Source: Thiofilum flexile DSM 14609 (GTDB taxonomy: Bacteria; Pseudomonadota; Gammaproteobacteria; Thiotrichales; Thiotrichaceae). From it: a DNA stretch of 64,000 nt. The notes below the pieces were generated by a model, which did not search any database, was not told the origin of the DNA, and worked only from the letters and a program-made list of their open reading frames with translations. A program made the translations under genes and the position numbers. Within the stretch, counting starts at the first letter, position 1, and the number at the start of each line of letters is the position of its first letter. Positions 1 through 8,162 of this stretch are shown piece after piece. The stretch covers positions 1,167 through 65,166 of the forward strand of contig NZ_KB904802.1 of the NCBI RefSeq assembly GCF_000380185.1, in the 5' to 3' direction.

Positions 1-2
1 TG

Positions 3-65
3 CTGATCTTAAAAAATGCGGCGACGTACTTCGCGCAACAACTCAAGCGAGGTACGAGTACATGA
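3..65 (+). pseudogene. IS3 OrfA C-terminal remnant
   Basis: The last 20 codons of an IS3 OrfA are readable, containing ILKNAATYFAQQLKRG, which resembles the ILKKAAAYFA end of the helix-turn-helix subunit. The stop codon (63-65) overlaps the OrfB start. The 5' part lies beyond the window edge. Confidence 0.65.
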
Positions 66-300
66 AACAGCATCAAGAACAGTATTCGATTGACAGGATG
101 AGTGCCTGTTTTGGGTTATCGCGTAGTGGCTATTGGTAGAAGCCTTACATGGCGAACGTTTTGCTACCCGTGAAGCCCTGCGCCAGACCGTCTTTGATTA
201 TATTGAGGTAGACTATAACCGAAACCGATTACACTCGGCTAATCAGTATCGAAGCCCGATACAATGTGAAGCGGATTTTTATAACTCCCTCGCATCTTAG
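62..300 (+). pseudogene. IS3 OrfB transposase with internal deletion
   Basis: Residues 1-25 (MKQHQEQYSI... ending SRSGYW) match the N-terminus of IS3 OrfB, and TAG follows at 137-139. From 151 another frame encodes the family's C-terminus, including FDYIEVDYNRNRLHSANQY, with a stop at 298-300. About 200 residues of the rve/DDE catalytic domain between these pieces are missing. The copy is therefore a deletion derivative that cannot transpose by itself. Confidence 0.75.
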
Positions 301-325
301 ACTGTCCATTTTTGATGGGGTAGAT

Positions 326-409
326 CAGTAGTTTACCAAACCGATTGAGTTCGATCTTAAAGGGTAGATTCTTTAAGAGCGGATTATCAATGACTTCTGA
401 CCATTCCAT
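326..409 (-). pseudogene. Uma2-family nuclease gene, 5' fragment cut by the IS
   Basis: Reading down from ATG at 409-407, the frame gives MEWSEVIDNPLLKNLPFKIE and then LNRFGKLL. This is the typical N-terminus of Uma2 (DUF820) PD-(D/E)XK proteins, which normally continue into an MSP motif. A ribosome binding site (AGGAA) stands 6 bases upstream. At about 327 the frame enters the terminal repeat of the IS remnant, so only about 28 codons remain. A second, intact but different Uma2 gene is at 29019-29585. Confidence 0.7.
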
Positions 410-480
410 CGTGAGTTCCTTGGTGTTATGGCACTTGGCTTATTTTAGCATAAATTAGCCGCTAGGTTTCAATCAAAGCA

Positions 481-506
481 GCGATTGCCCTGAGCGATTG
501 CCCTGC
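481..506. repeat. Perfect 12-bp tandem duplication
   Basis: GCGATTGCCCTG occurs twice in tandem (481-492 and 494-505, 13-bp period) between the Uma2 fragment and the 3' end of the MscS gene. It is followed by GCCC...GGGC and a T-run at 500-522, which could act as a weak plus-strand terminator. Confidence 0.45.
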
Positions 507-524
507 CGTTGATGGGCTTTTTCC

Positions 525-2873
525 TTAGGGCACTACGGCGGGTTCATTACCTAACGGTGCCACCGCCATATTTGCGCCTCCCATTGGATGCACAACATAT
601 TGAGGGTAGGGGATAATAATGCCATTTTCCCGGAACGCTTTTTCAATCTCTACTAGCATCTGACTCGTAATTTGATTTTTCAGTTCGACATTACGAATAA
701 AGAAGCGTAGTTCAAAGTTCAGAGCACTTTCACCAAAACTTCTAAATAACGCTTGTGGGCGCATGTCGACTTGATTGTTGATAATATCATTATGAGTTTT
801 AGCTAAATTGACTAATAATGTCATTAAGTTTTCAATATGAGTGCCATAGGCGACTCGTAAGGGAATAATTACGCGCCCATAACTATCATTTAAAAATAGA
901 TTAGTCACGCGCCCTGAAATGAGTTCTGAGTTAGGTACAATAATATCCGCACGGTCAAAATCCTGAATAGTAGTAGAGCGGATGCTAATATCTTTAACAT
1001 AACCCTCAGCCGTACCTACGCGAATCCAATCACCGCGTCGAATCGGGCGTTCAAATAATAAAATAAGTCCTGAAACAAAATTATTCACCACATTTTGCAA
1101 GCCAAAGCCAATACCTACGGATAATGCACCCGCAATAATGGCTAGATTCTGGAATTTTAAACCAGCGATAGATAACCCAATAACTATGGCAAGAATAATA
1201 CCAATGTAGCCCGAAATAGTGGTCATCGCATCACGCGCACCCCGGCTGAGATTAGTACGTTTTAACCAGCTTTCAGATAAGTATTTTTTAAAAAATTGAC
1301 TAAAGCTAATTAGTAAGCCGGCTGCTAACATACCACTTAATAAGCGAATAGGCTCTAAGGTTAAATCACCAATTTTAATACCATCGAGTAGCTTATTCAG
1401 TAATAAAATAATATTTTGCTCGGAAACACCCCATAAGCGTAATAGTAGGAGTAATGCTAAGCTATTTAAAATAATAGCTATAGCCAAGCGTACCCAAATT
1501 AACCCAGGAAAGAGCTGCCCTTCTTTGGTATCTAGTTTCTGCCGTAACTGGCGTTGCCAAGCCACTTTGCCGGTATCTAGCCCGTCACATAGCTCATTAG
1601 GAATATGCTGTAATAGCCAGAGCAGCATTAAAATGAATAGTGAGCCTAATACACCATAAAATAAAAATTCGGAAAAATTTCGATACCCAAACCAAAGCGC
1701 TCCTATTCCAACTAATAGGGTTATGGTGGTTAGCCATTGTAAGCGCATGCGTTGCACTAAGATAAAATGCCGACTGACGCGCCAGATTAAGGCAATAACA
1801 GCTAACCCTATGATTGTACCTATAATAGTACGGGCTATATTAATGAGGTCACTATCTAATAAGTCGACTAATCTAGAGCTAATAATGAGGTAGATAAAAC
1901 CAGAAAATGCTAAGAGTTTAACGTAAAACTGAATAGGGGTACGCTCTGCTTTTTGCAGTGGAGTAAAACCATCAATCTCTGCTCCAACGCTCAAAGGAGC
2001 ACGCATAATAGAATAGCTAATTAAGGATAAAAATAGATATAATGATATATATTCAAATAGCTTTTGTCCTTGTCCGGTTGAGTAATAGCTAAGATAAAGA
2101 TAGATAAATAGCGCAAATAAAATAAAAGGCATTAAGCGCATCATGCTAGCCCAAACAGCATAAAAGGTGGGGCTACTCACTTCAGTCGTTTTTGTCTTGC
2201 TTTGTGCTAAGCGCCGTTTACGATAGTAAAGCCAAAAACTACCTAATATCCCACCTAATAAACCATAAGCAAAAGCATAGCGCAGAGTACCCCATGCAAT
2301 ATTGATATTATTGGTTACAGTGGCAAGGGTTTTAACTTCTGTTTGTATTTGAGCGGGATTAGTAATTAAACTTTGTAAGCTATTAAATAGTGAGGTTTGA
2401 TGGGCAAATAAGCGGTCTTTTAAATCTTGCTGAATAATATCCCGTGCCGATTTTTGCAAAGTACTAGCACGTAGGCTAATCAGTTTACATTGAGAGATGC
2501 GTTTAGTAATGACTTGTACTTGGCGGCTTAATTCAGTACGTTTTTGCCTGAGAGCGACATCTTCTGAACTTTGCTGATCACCGAGTGATTTTAAGGACTC
2601 ATCAATTTGCGCTTTTTGTTTTTCCGTTTCGGTAATACACGCTTGAGCATTTTGTTCATATTGCGTGCTTTGCAGCATAAGCTCTTCTAAAGCTTTAATA
2701 TCCCGATTTTTTTGCCAAGTCACCAGATTGCGTTCGGCGATAGTGAGTTTAGCATTGACCATAGCTAATGCTTCGACACTATAGGGATCTTGTTGAATGT
2801 CCTCTTCAGCCTGAAGTGTCGAGGTATAGAATAGCCCTAGCCATAACCCTATAATAATAATCCAGCGCCCCAT
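525..2873 (-). CDS. MscS-family mechanosensitive ion channel, large periplasmic domain
   Basis: A pressure-gated small-conductance channel that protects the cell from hypo-osmotic shock. I take the ATG at 2873 as the start: AAGG lies 6 bases upstream, whereas the ATG at 2888 abuts its AAGGA. From 2873 the protein opens with a signal peptide (MGRWIIIIGLWLGLF...LQA). A periplasmic coiled-coil region of about 180 residues follows, then many membrane spans. Near residues 575-620 is the MscS core: the pore helix with AGALSVGIGFGLQNVVNNF, then the beta domain with RRGDWIRVG. At 782 residues it is larger than MscS (286) and smaller than MscK/MscM (about 1100), so it is a mid-sized MscK-like member. 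It stands alone, with the IS remnant downstream. Family assignment is sure; the exact subtype is not. Confidence 0.9.
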   Translation of the reverse strand: MGRWIIIIGLWLGLFYTSTLQAEEDIQQDPYSVEALAMVNAKLTIAERNLVTWQKNRDIKALEELMLQSTQYEQNAQACITETEKQKAQIDESLKSLGDQQSSEDVALRQKRTELSRQVQVITKRISQCKLISLRASTLQKSARDIIQQDLKDRLFAHQTSLFNSLQSLITNPAQIQTEVKTLATVTNNINIAWGTLRYAFAYGLLGGILGSFWLYYRKRRLAQSKTKTTEVSSPTFYAVWASMMRLMPFILFALFIYLYLSYYSTGQGQKLFEYISLYLFLSLISYSIMRAPLSVGAEIDGFTPLQKAERTPIQFYVKLLAFSGFIYLIISSRLVDLLDSDLINIARTIIGTIIGLAVIALIWRVSRHFILVQRMRLQWLTTITLLVGIGALWFGYRNFSEFLFYGVLGSLFILMLLWLLQHIPNELCDGLDTGKVAWQRQLRQKLDTKEGQLFPGLIWVRLAIAIILNSLALLLLLRLWGVSEQNIILLLNKLLDGIKIGDLTLEPIRLLSGMLAAGLLISFSQFFKKYLSESWLKRTNLSRGARDAMTTISGYIGIILAIVIGLSIAGLKFQNLAIIAGALSVGIGFGLQNVVNNFVSGLILLFERPIRRGDWIRVGTAEGYVKDISIRSTTIQDFDRADIIVPNSELISGRVTNLFLNDSYGRVIIPLRVAYGTHIENLMTLLVNLAKTHNDIINNQVDMRPQALFRSFGESALNFELRFFIRNVELKNQITSQMLVEIEKAFRENGIIIPYPQYVVHPMGGANMAVAPLGNEPAVVP

Positions 2874-2888
2874 AATTAACCTTATCAT

Positions 2889-3547
2889 TCCTTAACCTTG
2901 GATAATATAAGCCTTTAGACTGAGTCTATTCAGCGATAAAAATTAAGGGTATTACCCCCGTCATCTTTTTTACCATATGCCACGCTGAGTGTCCTGTAAG
3001 CTCAAGGTGGGCAAGCACTCTAGTGATGGCTTAGGCTCATCATCAATGCCTTCTGCTGCTCTAATATTATACTTTTGTGCTAGGATATTCACAGTGCTAT
3101 GTAAAACTTCTTACCTCCTTAATAGTATTCACCAATGAACCTGTTGGACGATTAAGAAGACGAAAACGGATCGCTGCTGTATAGTGGCGTCTGCTAGTGA
3201 GTAGAGTGGAAACTTAATCATATCCTTTGATATCTCGTTGTCCGGTATCGCTGTCGCCTAAACGATGATAGTTAGATAAAAAGCAAGGTTTTAGTTTTTC
3301 AACATATGGATAAGATGTTGAAAAATATGATTTATTCTACTATAAAGTGGTCTGTTATTGTTCAGTTCAGCTAACTAGGTTTAGCATTTAACCACTTTGT
3401 ATGGGGTAATGGAAATTAGGCTTTGCTACAATAGGGCTGGGCTGATGCTGATCTAAAGTAAAGTTATTTGACGGGCTTGCTGGAGGTTCTGTCAAATACA
3501 ACAAACCATAATAGTTTGAATTTTAAGAAAAATTCTGGAGATTTGAC
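2889..3547. other. Long intergenic region before the outer-membrane-like gene
   Basis: About 660 bases separate two divergent genes. No convincing gene or tRNA is visible. A 40-codon minus-strand frame at 2970-3092 has no homology that I recognise. The right half carries a perfect inverted repeat (3295-3325), and ATTTGAC occurs at 3466-3472, inverted at 3491-3497, and again at 3541-3547 just before the start codon. The region probably contains the promoters of both neighbours. Confidence 0.5.
3295..3325. promoter_or_regulatory. Perfect 11-bp inverted repeat (hairpin or operator)
   Basis: TTTTTCAACAT (3295-3305) and ATGTTGAAAAA (3315-3325) are exact reverse complements around a 9-base spacer. 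The site lies 220 bases upstream of the 3548 gene. It could be a regulator-binding palindrome or a terminator-like hairpin. No neighbouring gene indicates which. Confidence 0.4.
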
Positions 3548-4741
3548 ATGAAAAAGAGCTACGCTTTGCTAGCTAGCAGTATTTTATTGGGCTTAATAAC
3601 AACTTCTGCCCAAGCAGTGACTTTGTACGACTATAGAGAAGCGAATCCTTCCTATACTGATGCACAAATAGATGCTTCATTTAACGCGAAAACTAATAAA
3701 AATAAAACCATAACGACTACTACAGGGCAAAAAACTAGTTACGATTTAAATTTAAATTTTGACTATGAGAGAGTGATTTCTAATCCGATCCGCGATATTG
3801 AGTTTCTATCCAATATAAATGGCAGCTCGACTCGTGCTTCGACAGGCGAAAAATCTAATTCTTACAGTGGTACGGCGTCTGCAAACGTATTTAATTACTT
3901 TAAACCTAATAGCAAAGGTGCCTTTGTCTATGGTGGCGCTAAGGTTGCTGATATAAAAGGTAAAACAGGTTATTATGCAGCAGCAACGGCTGGGGTTGGT
4001 TATGGTCGTATCGTGGATGCAACGCCTATGTCACAGGCTATTTGGATTGTGAGAGAGCTACGTAAACAAGGTAAATTAACTGGTGATTTGTCGGTAACTG
4101 ATTATCAAAACTTAGCACGTGTGATTGGCAAAAAAGATGAATACGAAGCACGTATGAGCCGAGTAACCGCTAATTATGAAGAGGCTTGGGTGGCAGATAT
4201 GGCAAATGTCATTAATGCTTCCGGCAAAGTCAATGGTCAGTTAGATGCGGCGGGTGTGTTACGGATATATGATGTTGCTGTGAATGATAATGGTAACTTT
4301 ATAACACGTAAGATCGGTTCACGGGTTAGAGCAGGTATTGGTTCGACTATTAAAAATTATACTCAAGATAGCAGTAAACCTTCGGCTGAAATCGTAGGCG
4401 AGTACCATCGCCCGATTAATAATGACTGGCAGTTCTCTAATGTGGCCTCACTCACTGGTACGGTAGATAGTGATGAGAATGGTTATGATCTGAACAATGT
4501 CATGTCATTTGATAGACAAATCAGTAATAAAGCGTATTGGAAAAATTCATGGACAGCCAATCGTAATAAATCTTATGATCAAGGTGTGAAAACTACGACA
4601 ACTAGTAATATTTTAAGTACTAAATATTATTATTCATTAGGTAATCGTGTTGCATTATCTACTGGATTAGAAGTAACTAAATCAACAGATTTGAAGACCG
4701 ATACTACCTTTACATCAGGTATTACCTACAAACTACGTTAA
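3548..4741 (+). CDS. Putative outer-membrane beta-barrel protein
   Basis: I do not recognise the family. The 397-residue product starts with a clear Sec signal peptide (MKKSYALLASSILLGL, cleaved near AQA-VTL). Residues 60-155 and 255-397 show alternating amphipathic strands rich in Asn, Ser, Thr, Tyr and Gly, as in a barrel. Between them is a roughly 90-residue segment (about 160-250) that looks helical and charged, including IWIVRELRKQGKLTGDL. That would be an unusual domain inserted within a barrel. The last residue is Arg rather than the usual aromatic. GGAG precedes the ATG by 8 bases, and a strong terminator follows, so the gene is monocistronic. Surface or porin-like location is inference. 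Confidence 0.6.
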   Translation: MKKSYALLASSILLGLITTSAQAVTLYDYREANPSYTDAQIDASFNAKTNKNKTITTTTGQKTSYDLNLNFDYERVISNPIRDIEFLSNINGSSTRASTGEKSNSYSGTASANVFNYFKPNSKGAFVYGGAKVADIKGKTGYYAAATAGVGYGRIVDATPMSQAIWIVRELRKQGKLTGDLSVTDYQNLARVIGKKDEYEARMSRVTANYEEAWVADMANVINASGKVNGQLDAAGVLRIYDVAVNDNGNFITRKIGSRVRAGIGSTIKNYTQDSSKPSAEIVGEYHRPINNDWQFSNVASLTGTVDSDENGYDLNNVMSFDRQISNKAYWKNSWTANRNKSYDQGVKTTTTSNILSTKYYYSLGNRVALSTGLEVTKSTDLKTDTTFTSGITYKLR

Positions 4742-4769
4742 TTTGTGATGCTAGTTTAGTATTGAGATC

Positions 4770-4800
4770 AAAGAGAGGCTTTTTGCCTCTCTTTGCATTT
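4770..4800 (+). terminator. Rho-independent terminator of the 3548 gene
   Basis: A 10-bp perfect stem (AAAGAGAGGC / GCCTCTCTTT) encloses a T5 loop 28 bases past the stop codon. The T-rich end is formed by the stem's own 3' arm. Confidence 0.8.
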
Positions 4801-4859
4801 CAGGCTTATACTAATGCGTTCTACCTAATAAAACTATTCAGCACTAAAGCACAAAACGT

Positions 4860-5498
4860 ATGTCAGCCTTGCTCACCACAGATCATCTTATTGCCTGTCC
4901 AGCCTGTGGTGTAGTACATCAATTTCAAAATCTTATGCCCAAAACACAAGCACGTTGTCAGCGCTGTGAAACGGTACTATATCGCTATCACCCCTACTGG
5001 CAGAGTCAAAGTGAAGCCTTATGGTTAGCGGCTTGTATACTCTTTGTGATTAGTAATAGCTTTCCTTTGTTTATGATGCGCACGCAGGGCATGATGCAAG
5101 AACTTAGCATGCTGCGAGCCGTCACCGCCTTTTGGCAAGGTGATTTATATTTAATTTCCGCACTATTAGCCTTAAATCTACTACTCTTACCCTTACTAGA
5201 ACTCGTGATCGTCGGTTGGGTTTTGCTAACCTTACGTCTACAATGGCAAGCGGCGAGGGCATTGCTATTATTGCGCGGCTTACAAGAGTTTAAGCCTTGG
5301 GGTATGTTAGAAATTTTTATGCTCAGCACCTTGGTAGCACTGATTAAATTAGGTGATTTAGCGTCTTTAGTAATGGAAATAGCCTTTTTCTCACTCAGTT
5401 TACAAATTATCGTTATCGCCTTATTAAACCGTGCCTTTGAGCCGTTTTGGGTATGGCGTACCCTAGGACAATTAAAACAGACCCAAACACCCTCATGA
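4860..5498 (+). CDS. pqiA: PqiA/LetA-family inner membrane protein, first half
   Basis: An integral membrane partner of MCE-type lipid transport between inner and outer membrane. The 212-residue protein has a zinc-ribbon-like start (C13, C16, C33, C36) followed by four hydrophobic segments, the pattern of one PqiA (PF04403) domain. E. coli PqiA and LetA carry two such domains in one chain of about 420 residues. Here the halves are separate genes, an arrangement also known in pseudomonads. The stop overlaps the next start as ATGA, so translation is probably coupled. It heads a four-gene operon ending with the lipoprotein gene at 8162. Whether the system is Pqi or Let by orthology cannot be decided by eye; the pqiC-like gene favours Pqi. 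Confidence 0.85.
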   Translation: MSALLTTDHLIACPACGVVHQFQNLMPKTQARCQRCETVLYRYHPYWQSQSEALWLAACILFVISNSFPLFMMRTQGMMQELSMLRAVTAFWQGDLYLISALLALNLLLLPLLELVIVGWVLLTLRLQWQAARALLLLRGLQEFKPWGMLEIFMLSTLVALIKLGDLASLVMEIAFFSLSLQIIVIALLNRAFEPFWVWRTLGQLKQTQTPS

Positions 5499-6127
5499 GC
5501 ACTGCATTTAAAACGGCCTCTGATTATGATTTGATAGCCTGTGAAGTGTGTAATTATTTGAATGCTCGCCCACCGGCTATGGCTCACCCGTGGCAATGTG
5601 TGCGCTGTGGGGCAAAATTACCCCTGACGAAGCATTTATCACGCCGCATGGAGATCACTTGGGCCTTACTAGTGGCAGCGACCGTATTATTTATCCCCGC
5701 TAATTTATTGCCCGTGATGAGTTTATACATTTTGGGTAAGGGTAGTCCGAGTACTATTGCCGAGGGAGCCTTACAATTATGGCAGCACGGGCAATGGCCT
5801 ATTGCATTATTGATTTTTGTAGCGAGTTTAGTCATTCCGCTAGTCAAGATAATAGCCATCGGTTTTTTGTTAATTTCAATCCATTATCGATCCCGCTGGC
5901 GTTCTAGAGAGCGGATGAAATTGTATAAAGTGATTGATTATATTGGGCGCTGGTCAATGATAGATGTTTTTGTGGTAGCCATTTTGGTAGGGATAGTGCA
6001 GTTTGGCAATATTGCTTATGTTGAGGCCAATATGGGTTCGTTATCATTTACTGGGGTTGTCGTATTAACCTTATTAGCAGCACGTACCTTAGACGAGCGT
6101 CAAATTTGGGAGTTTGAGCGTGGCTGA
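5495..6127 (+). CDS. pqiA: PqiA/LetA-family inner membrane protein, second half
   Basis: The second PqiA domain protein of the operon. I chose the ATG at 5495, which overlaps the upstream stop (ATGA) and gives 210 residues. An in-frame start at 5447 would lie inside the preceding gene. It again has four cysteines (C16, C19, C35, C38), then four membrane segments, with a conserved stretch around GRWSMIDVFVVAILVGIVQFG typical of the family. It overlaps the start of the MCE gene, so the three proteins are likely made together. Its role would be to anchor or energise the MCE needle in the inner membrane. Confidence 0.88.
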   Translation: MSTAFKTASDYDLIACEVCNYLNARPPAMAHPWQCVRCGAKLPLTKHLSRRMEITWALLVAATVLFIPANLLPVMSLYILGKGSPSTIAEGALQLWQHGQWPIALLIFVASLVIPLVKIIAIGFLLISIHYRSRWRSRERMKLYKVIDYIGRWSMIDVFVVAILVGIVQFGNIAYVEANMGSLSFTGVVVLTLLAARTLDERQIWEFERG

Positions 6128-8162
6128 GCAACCCGTTCTCATTGATGCCCCTTTGCCGGTAGCAGTACAGCGTTCACGTTGGCCTTCGCCGATTTGGTTG
6201 ATTCCACTACTCGCTCTAGGGTTGGCGGGTTGGTTATTGTATACCTATTGGTATCAACAAGGGCCGAGTGTCGAGGTGTATTTTAATAGTGCGGAAGGGA
6301 TTGTCGAGGGACAAACCGTGGTGCGCTATAAGCATGTGGTCGTGGGACGAGTAGAACAGGTGTCTTTAGCGGCACGAGAGAATAGTTCAGAGCTATTACC
6401 CGTGGTCAAAATGCGCTTGAATAAGGAAATTCAGGACTTAATGAATTGTAATGCTCAATTTTGGGTCGTGCGTCCGCGTATTAAAGGGGCGGAAGTATCC
6501 GGTCTGGGGACTTTATTTTCGGGATCCTATATTGGTTTACAACCTCGACCAGAGCGTGCCGAAACGGATGATGGTTTTAAGCTATGTTATCAAGCACTCG
6601 AAGATCCGCCACCGATGAACCCTGAGCGTCCGGGGCGGCAATTTATTTTAGAAGCCGACAGCGTAGGTTCGATTGATAATGGAACCCCGATTTTCTATAA
6701 ACAATTGCGCGTGGGTGAGGTGGTGGATTATCGTCTCGTGCGTGAGACAGGTAAGTTTGAGGTGCGGGCGTTTATTGATGATCCTTATTATACCTTTGTC
6801 AATCCAAACAGCCGCTTTTGGAATGCGGGCGGTTTAGACTTTAAAATGAGTCCATCGGGGGCGGAGTTTAGAATGGAGTCCCTGAGTGCCTTATTGATTG
6901 GTGGGATTGCGTTTGATGCTGGGCGTGATGGTGAGAGTGCCGATAGCTCTACTACAAGTAAACCGAATAGTCGCTTTCATTTGTTTAAAGACTATAAAAG
7001 TAGTCAAGAGCGGTTATATCGGGATAAGCTTTATTATGTGATGCACTTTAGTGGCTCGGTGCGTGGTTTAGCTGTAGGTGCCTCAGTGGAATATCAAGGC
7101 GTGCCAGTGGGTAAAGTAGAAGCAATTGAAATGGATCTTGACCCTAGCAACTTACAAACCCGTATTCCGGTCAGAGTCGTATTGGAGCCGCAGCGTTTTG
7201 CAGAAGATATTACCTTAGAGCAAGCACAAACTATGCTGGAAAAATTAGTCGAGCAGGGGGTGAGGGCGAAGCTGCAAAACGGTAATATTCTAACCGGACA
7301 AGCCTTTATTAATCTGGTTCAAGAGAGTAAGGCTAGCCCTGAACGTATGAGTCAGGAGGGGACGCGTACGGTATTTCCCACTAGCTCCACCTCATCGGAA
7401 GATTTAACCCGTATTGCGCTAGACATTGCCAATGACTTAAAAAGCACAGTGGCGAGTGTGCGGCGCTTTATGGATAGCAAACAGTTAGACCATACGGTCA
7501 CGAATGCTAATGAATTGATTGATGATACCCAATTCTTAATGCGGGATGCGCGTAAAGCCGTGGCGGATTTACGTGTTGTATTACAAACACTAGAAAATGA
7601 AACCTTACCCAAAGCCTCGCACGATTTTACTAGTGTGGCCAATAGTATTAATAAAGCGATTCCACAGCTTAATCATGATGTGACTAGTGTGGCCAATAGT
7701 ATTAATAAAGCCATTCCGCAGGCAAGTCATGATCTGACCAGTGTGGCCAATAGCATTAATAAAGCCATTCCACGAGCTAGCCATGACTTGACCAGTGTCG
7801 CCAATAGTGTCAATAAGGCGATTCCTCAATTTAGCCATGATGTGACCAGTGTGGCCAATAGCGTGAATAAAGCCTTGCCTGTCGCGACCAATAGCTTTGC
7901 TCATGCGGCGAATAATTTGAGCAAGGCACTGCCTGAAGTGCAGGGCGATGTGCGGCGTGTGTCCAATGATTTGGTGCAAACCATGCGTCGCTTACAAAAT
8001 TCATTAGGGCATATGGATAAGCTATTGGCACAAAATTCGCCCACTCAATATCAATTAATGGAAATGATGCAAGAGGTTACTACCGCCGCACGAGCCATTC
8101 GTGATTTGTCTGAGCGTTTAGAACGTAAGCCCGATTCACTGATTCGTGGCAGGAGAGAGTAA
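6120..8162 (+). CDS. pqiB: PqiB-like MCE-domain lipid transport protein with added C-terminal helical repeats
   Basis: PqiB spans the periplasm as a hexameric tube (stacked MCE rings plus a coiled-coil needle) that carries phospholipids. I prefer the GTG at 6120 because GGGAG lies 7 bases upstream; a TTG at 6114 is too close to it. This gives 680 residues, against 546 in E. coli. There is one N-terminal membrane span (about 24-43), then three MCE domains (about 46-140, 160-230 and 292-400), then a helical region. Residues 501-626 hold seven 18-residue units: five near-identical (HDxTSVANSxNKAxPxxx) and two degenerate. An 18-residue period equals five helical turns, so the repeat should lengthen the needle. 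The stop overlaps the next start by one base. Confidence 0.92.
   Translation: MAEQPVLIDAPLPVAVQRSRWPSPIWLIPLLALGLAGWLLYTYWYQQGPSVEVYFNSAEGIVEGQTVVRYKHVVVGRVEQVSLAARENSSELLPVVKMRLNKEIQDLMNCNAQFWVVRPRIKGAEVSGLGTLFSGSYIGLQPRPERAETDDGFKLCYQALEDPPPMNPERPGRQFILEADSVGSIDNGTPIFYKQLRVGEVVDYRLVRETGKFEVRAFIDDPYYTFVNPNSRFWNAGGLDFKMSPSGAEFRMESLSALLIGGIAFDAGRDGESADSSTTSKPNSRFHLFKDYKSSQERLYRDKLYYVMHFSGSVRGLAVGASVEYQGVPVGKVEAIEMDLDPSNLQTRIPVRVVLEPQRFAEDITLEQAQTMLEKLVEQGVRAKLQNGNILTGQAFINLVQESKASPERMSQEGTRTVFPTSSTSSEDLTRIALDIANDLKSTVASVRRFMDSKQLDHTVTNANELIDDTQFLMRDARKAVADLRVVLQTLENETLPKASHDFTSVANSINKAIPQLNHDVTSVANSINKAIPQASHDLTSVANSINKAIPRASHDLTSVANSVNKAIPQFSHDVTSVANSVNKALPVATNSFAHAANNLSKALPEVQGDVRRVSNDLVQTMRRLQNSLGHMDKLLAQNSPTQYQLMEMMQEVTTAARAIRDLSERLERKPDSLIRGRRE
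7620..7997 (+). repeat. 54-bp coding tandem repeat in pqiB (about seven units)
   Basis: Units begin at 7620, 7674, 7728, 7782 and 7836, sharing the core ACTAGTGTGGCCAATAG or close variants. Two diverged units begin at 7890 and 7944. The frame stays open and the protein sequence is more conserved than the third codon positions, so the repeat is under protein-level selection. The number of units may vary between strains. Confidence 0.9.

Larger units (their letters stand above)
1..327 (+). mobile_element. Decayed IS3-family insertion sequence, right part
   Basis: The window opens inside an IS3-family element. The end of OrfA (stop at 63-65) overlaps the start of OrfB (ATG 62-64) as ATGA, the usual IS3 arrangement. 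OrfB is stopped at 137-139 and has lost most of its DDE core, but its C-terminal part resumes at 151 and ends at 300. After the OrfB stop, 302-327 ends in GGGGTAGATCA, the kind of terminal inverted repeat that ends IS3 members. The left end lies outside the window. The element is non-functional because no full integrase core remains. It is inserted in a Uma2-type gene that continues at 326-409 on the other strand. The family call rests on recognising both ORF ends; the exact IS name cannot be given. Confidence 0.8.

Noticed and set aside
2970-3092. A 40-codon minus-strand frame starting at GTG, with AAGGAGG upstream
   Set aside because: The AAGGAGG is about 20 bases away from the GTG, too far to serve it, and the product matches nothing I know; probably chance.
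5006-5596. Minus-strand frame of 196 codons
   Set aside because: It is antisense to the two pqiA genes and has no ribosome binding site or recognisable domain.
7605-7979. Minus-strand frame with repeated Ile-Gly-His-Thr units
   Set aside because: Its repeats are only the antisense image of the pqiB coding repeat.
7620-7997. Regular 54-bp repeats that could suggest a CRISPR or minisatellite array
   Set aside because: There are no spacers, the frame is open throughout, and the repeat encodes a helical protein unit in pqiB.
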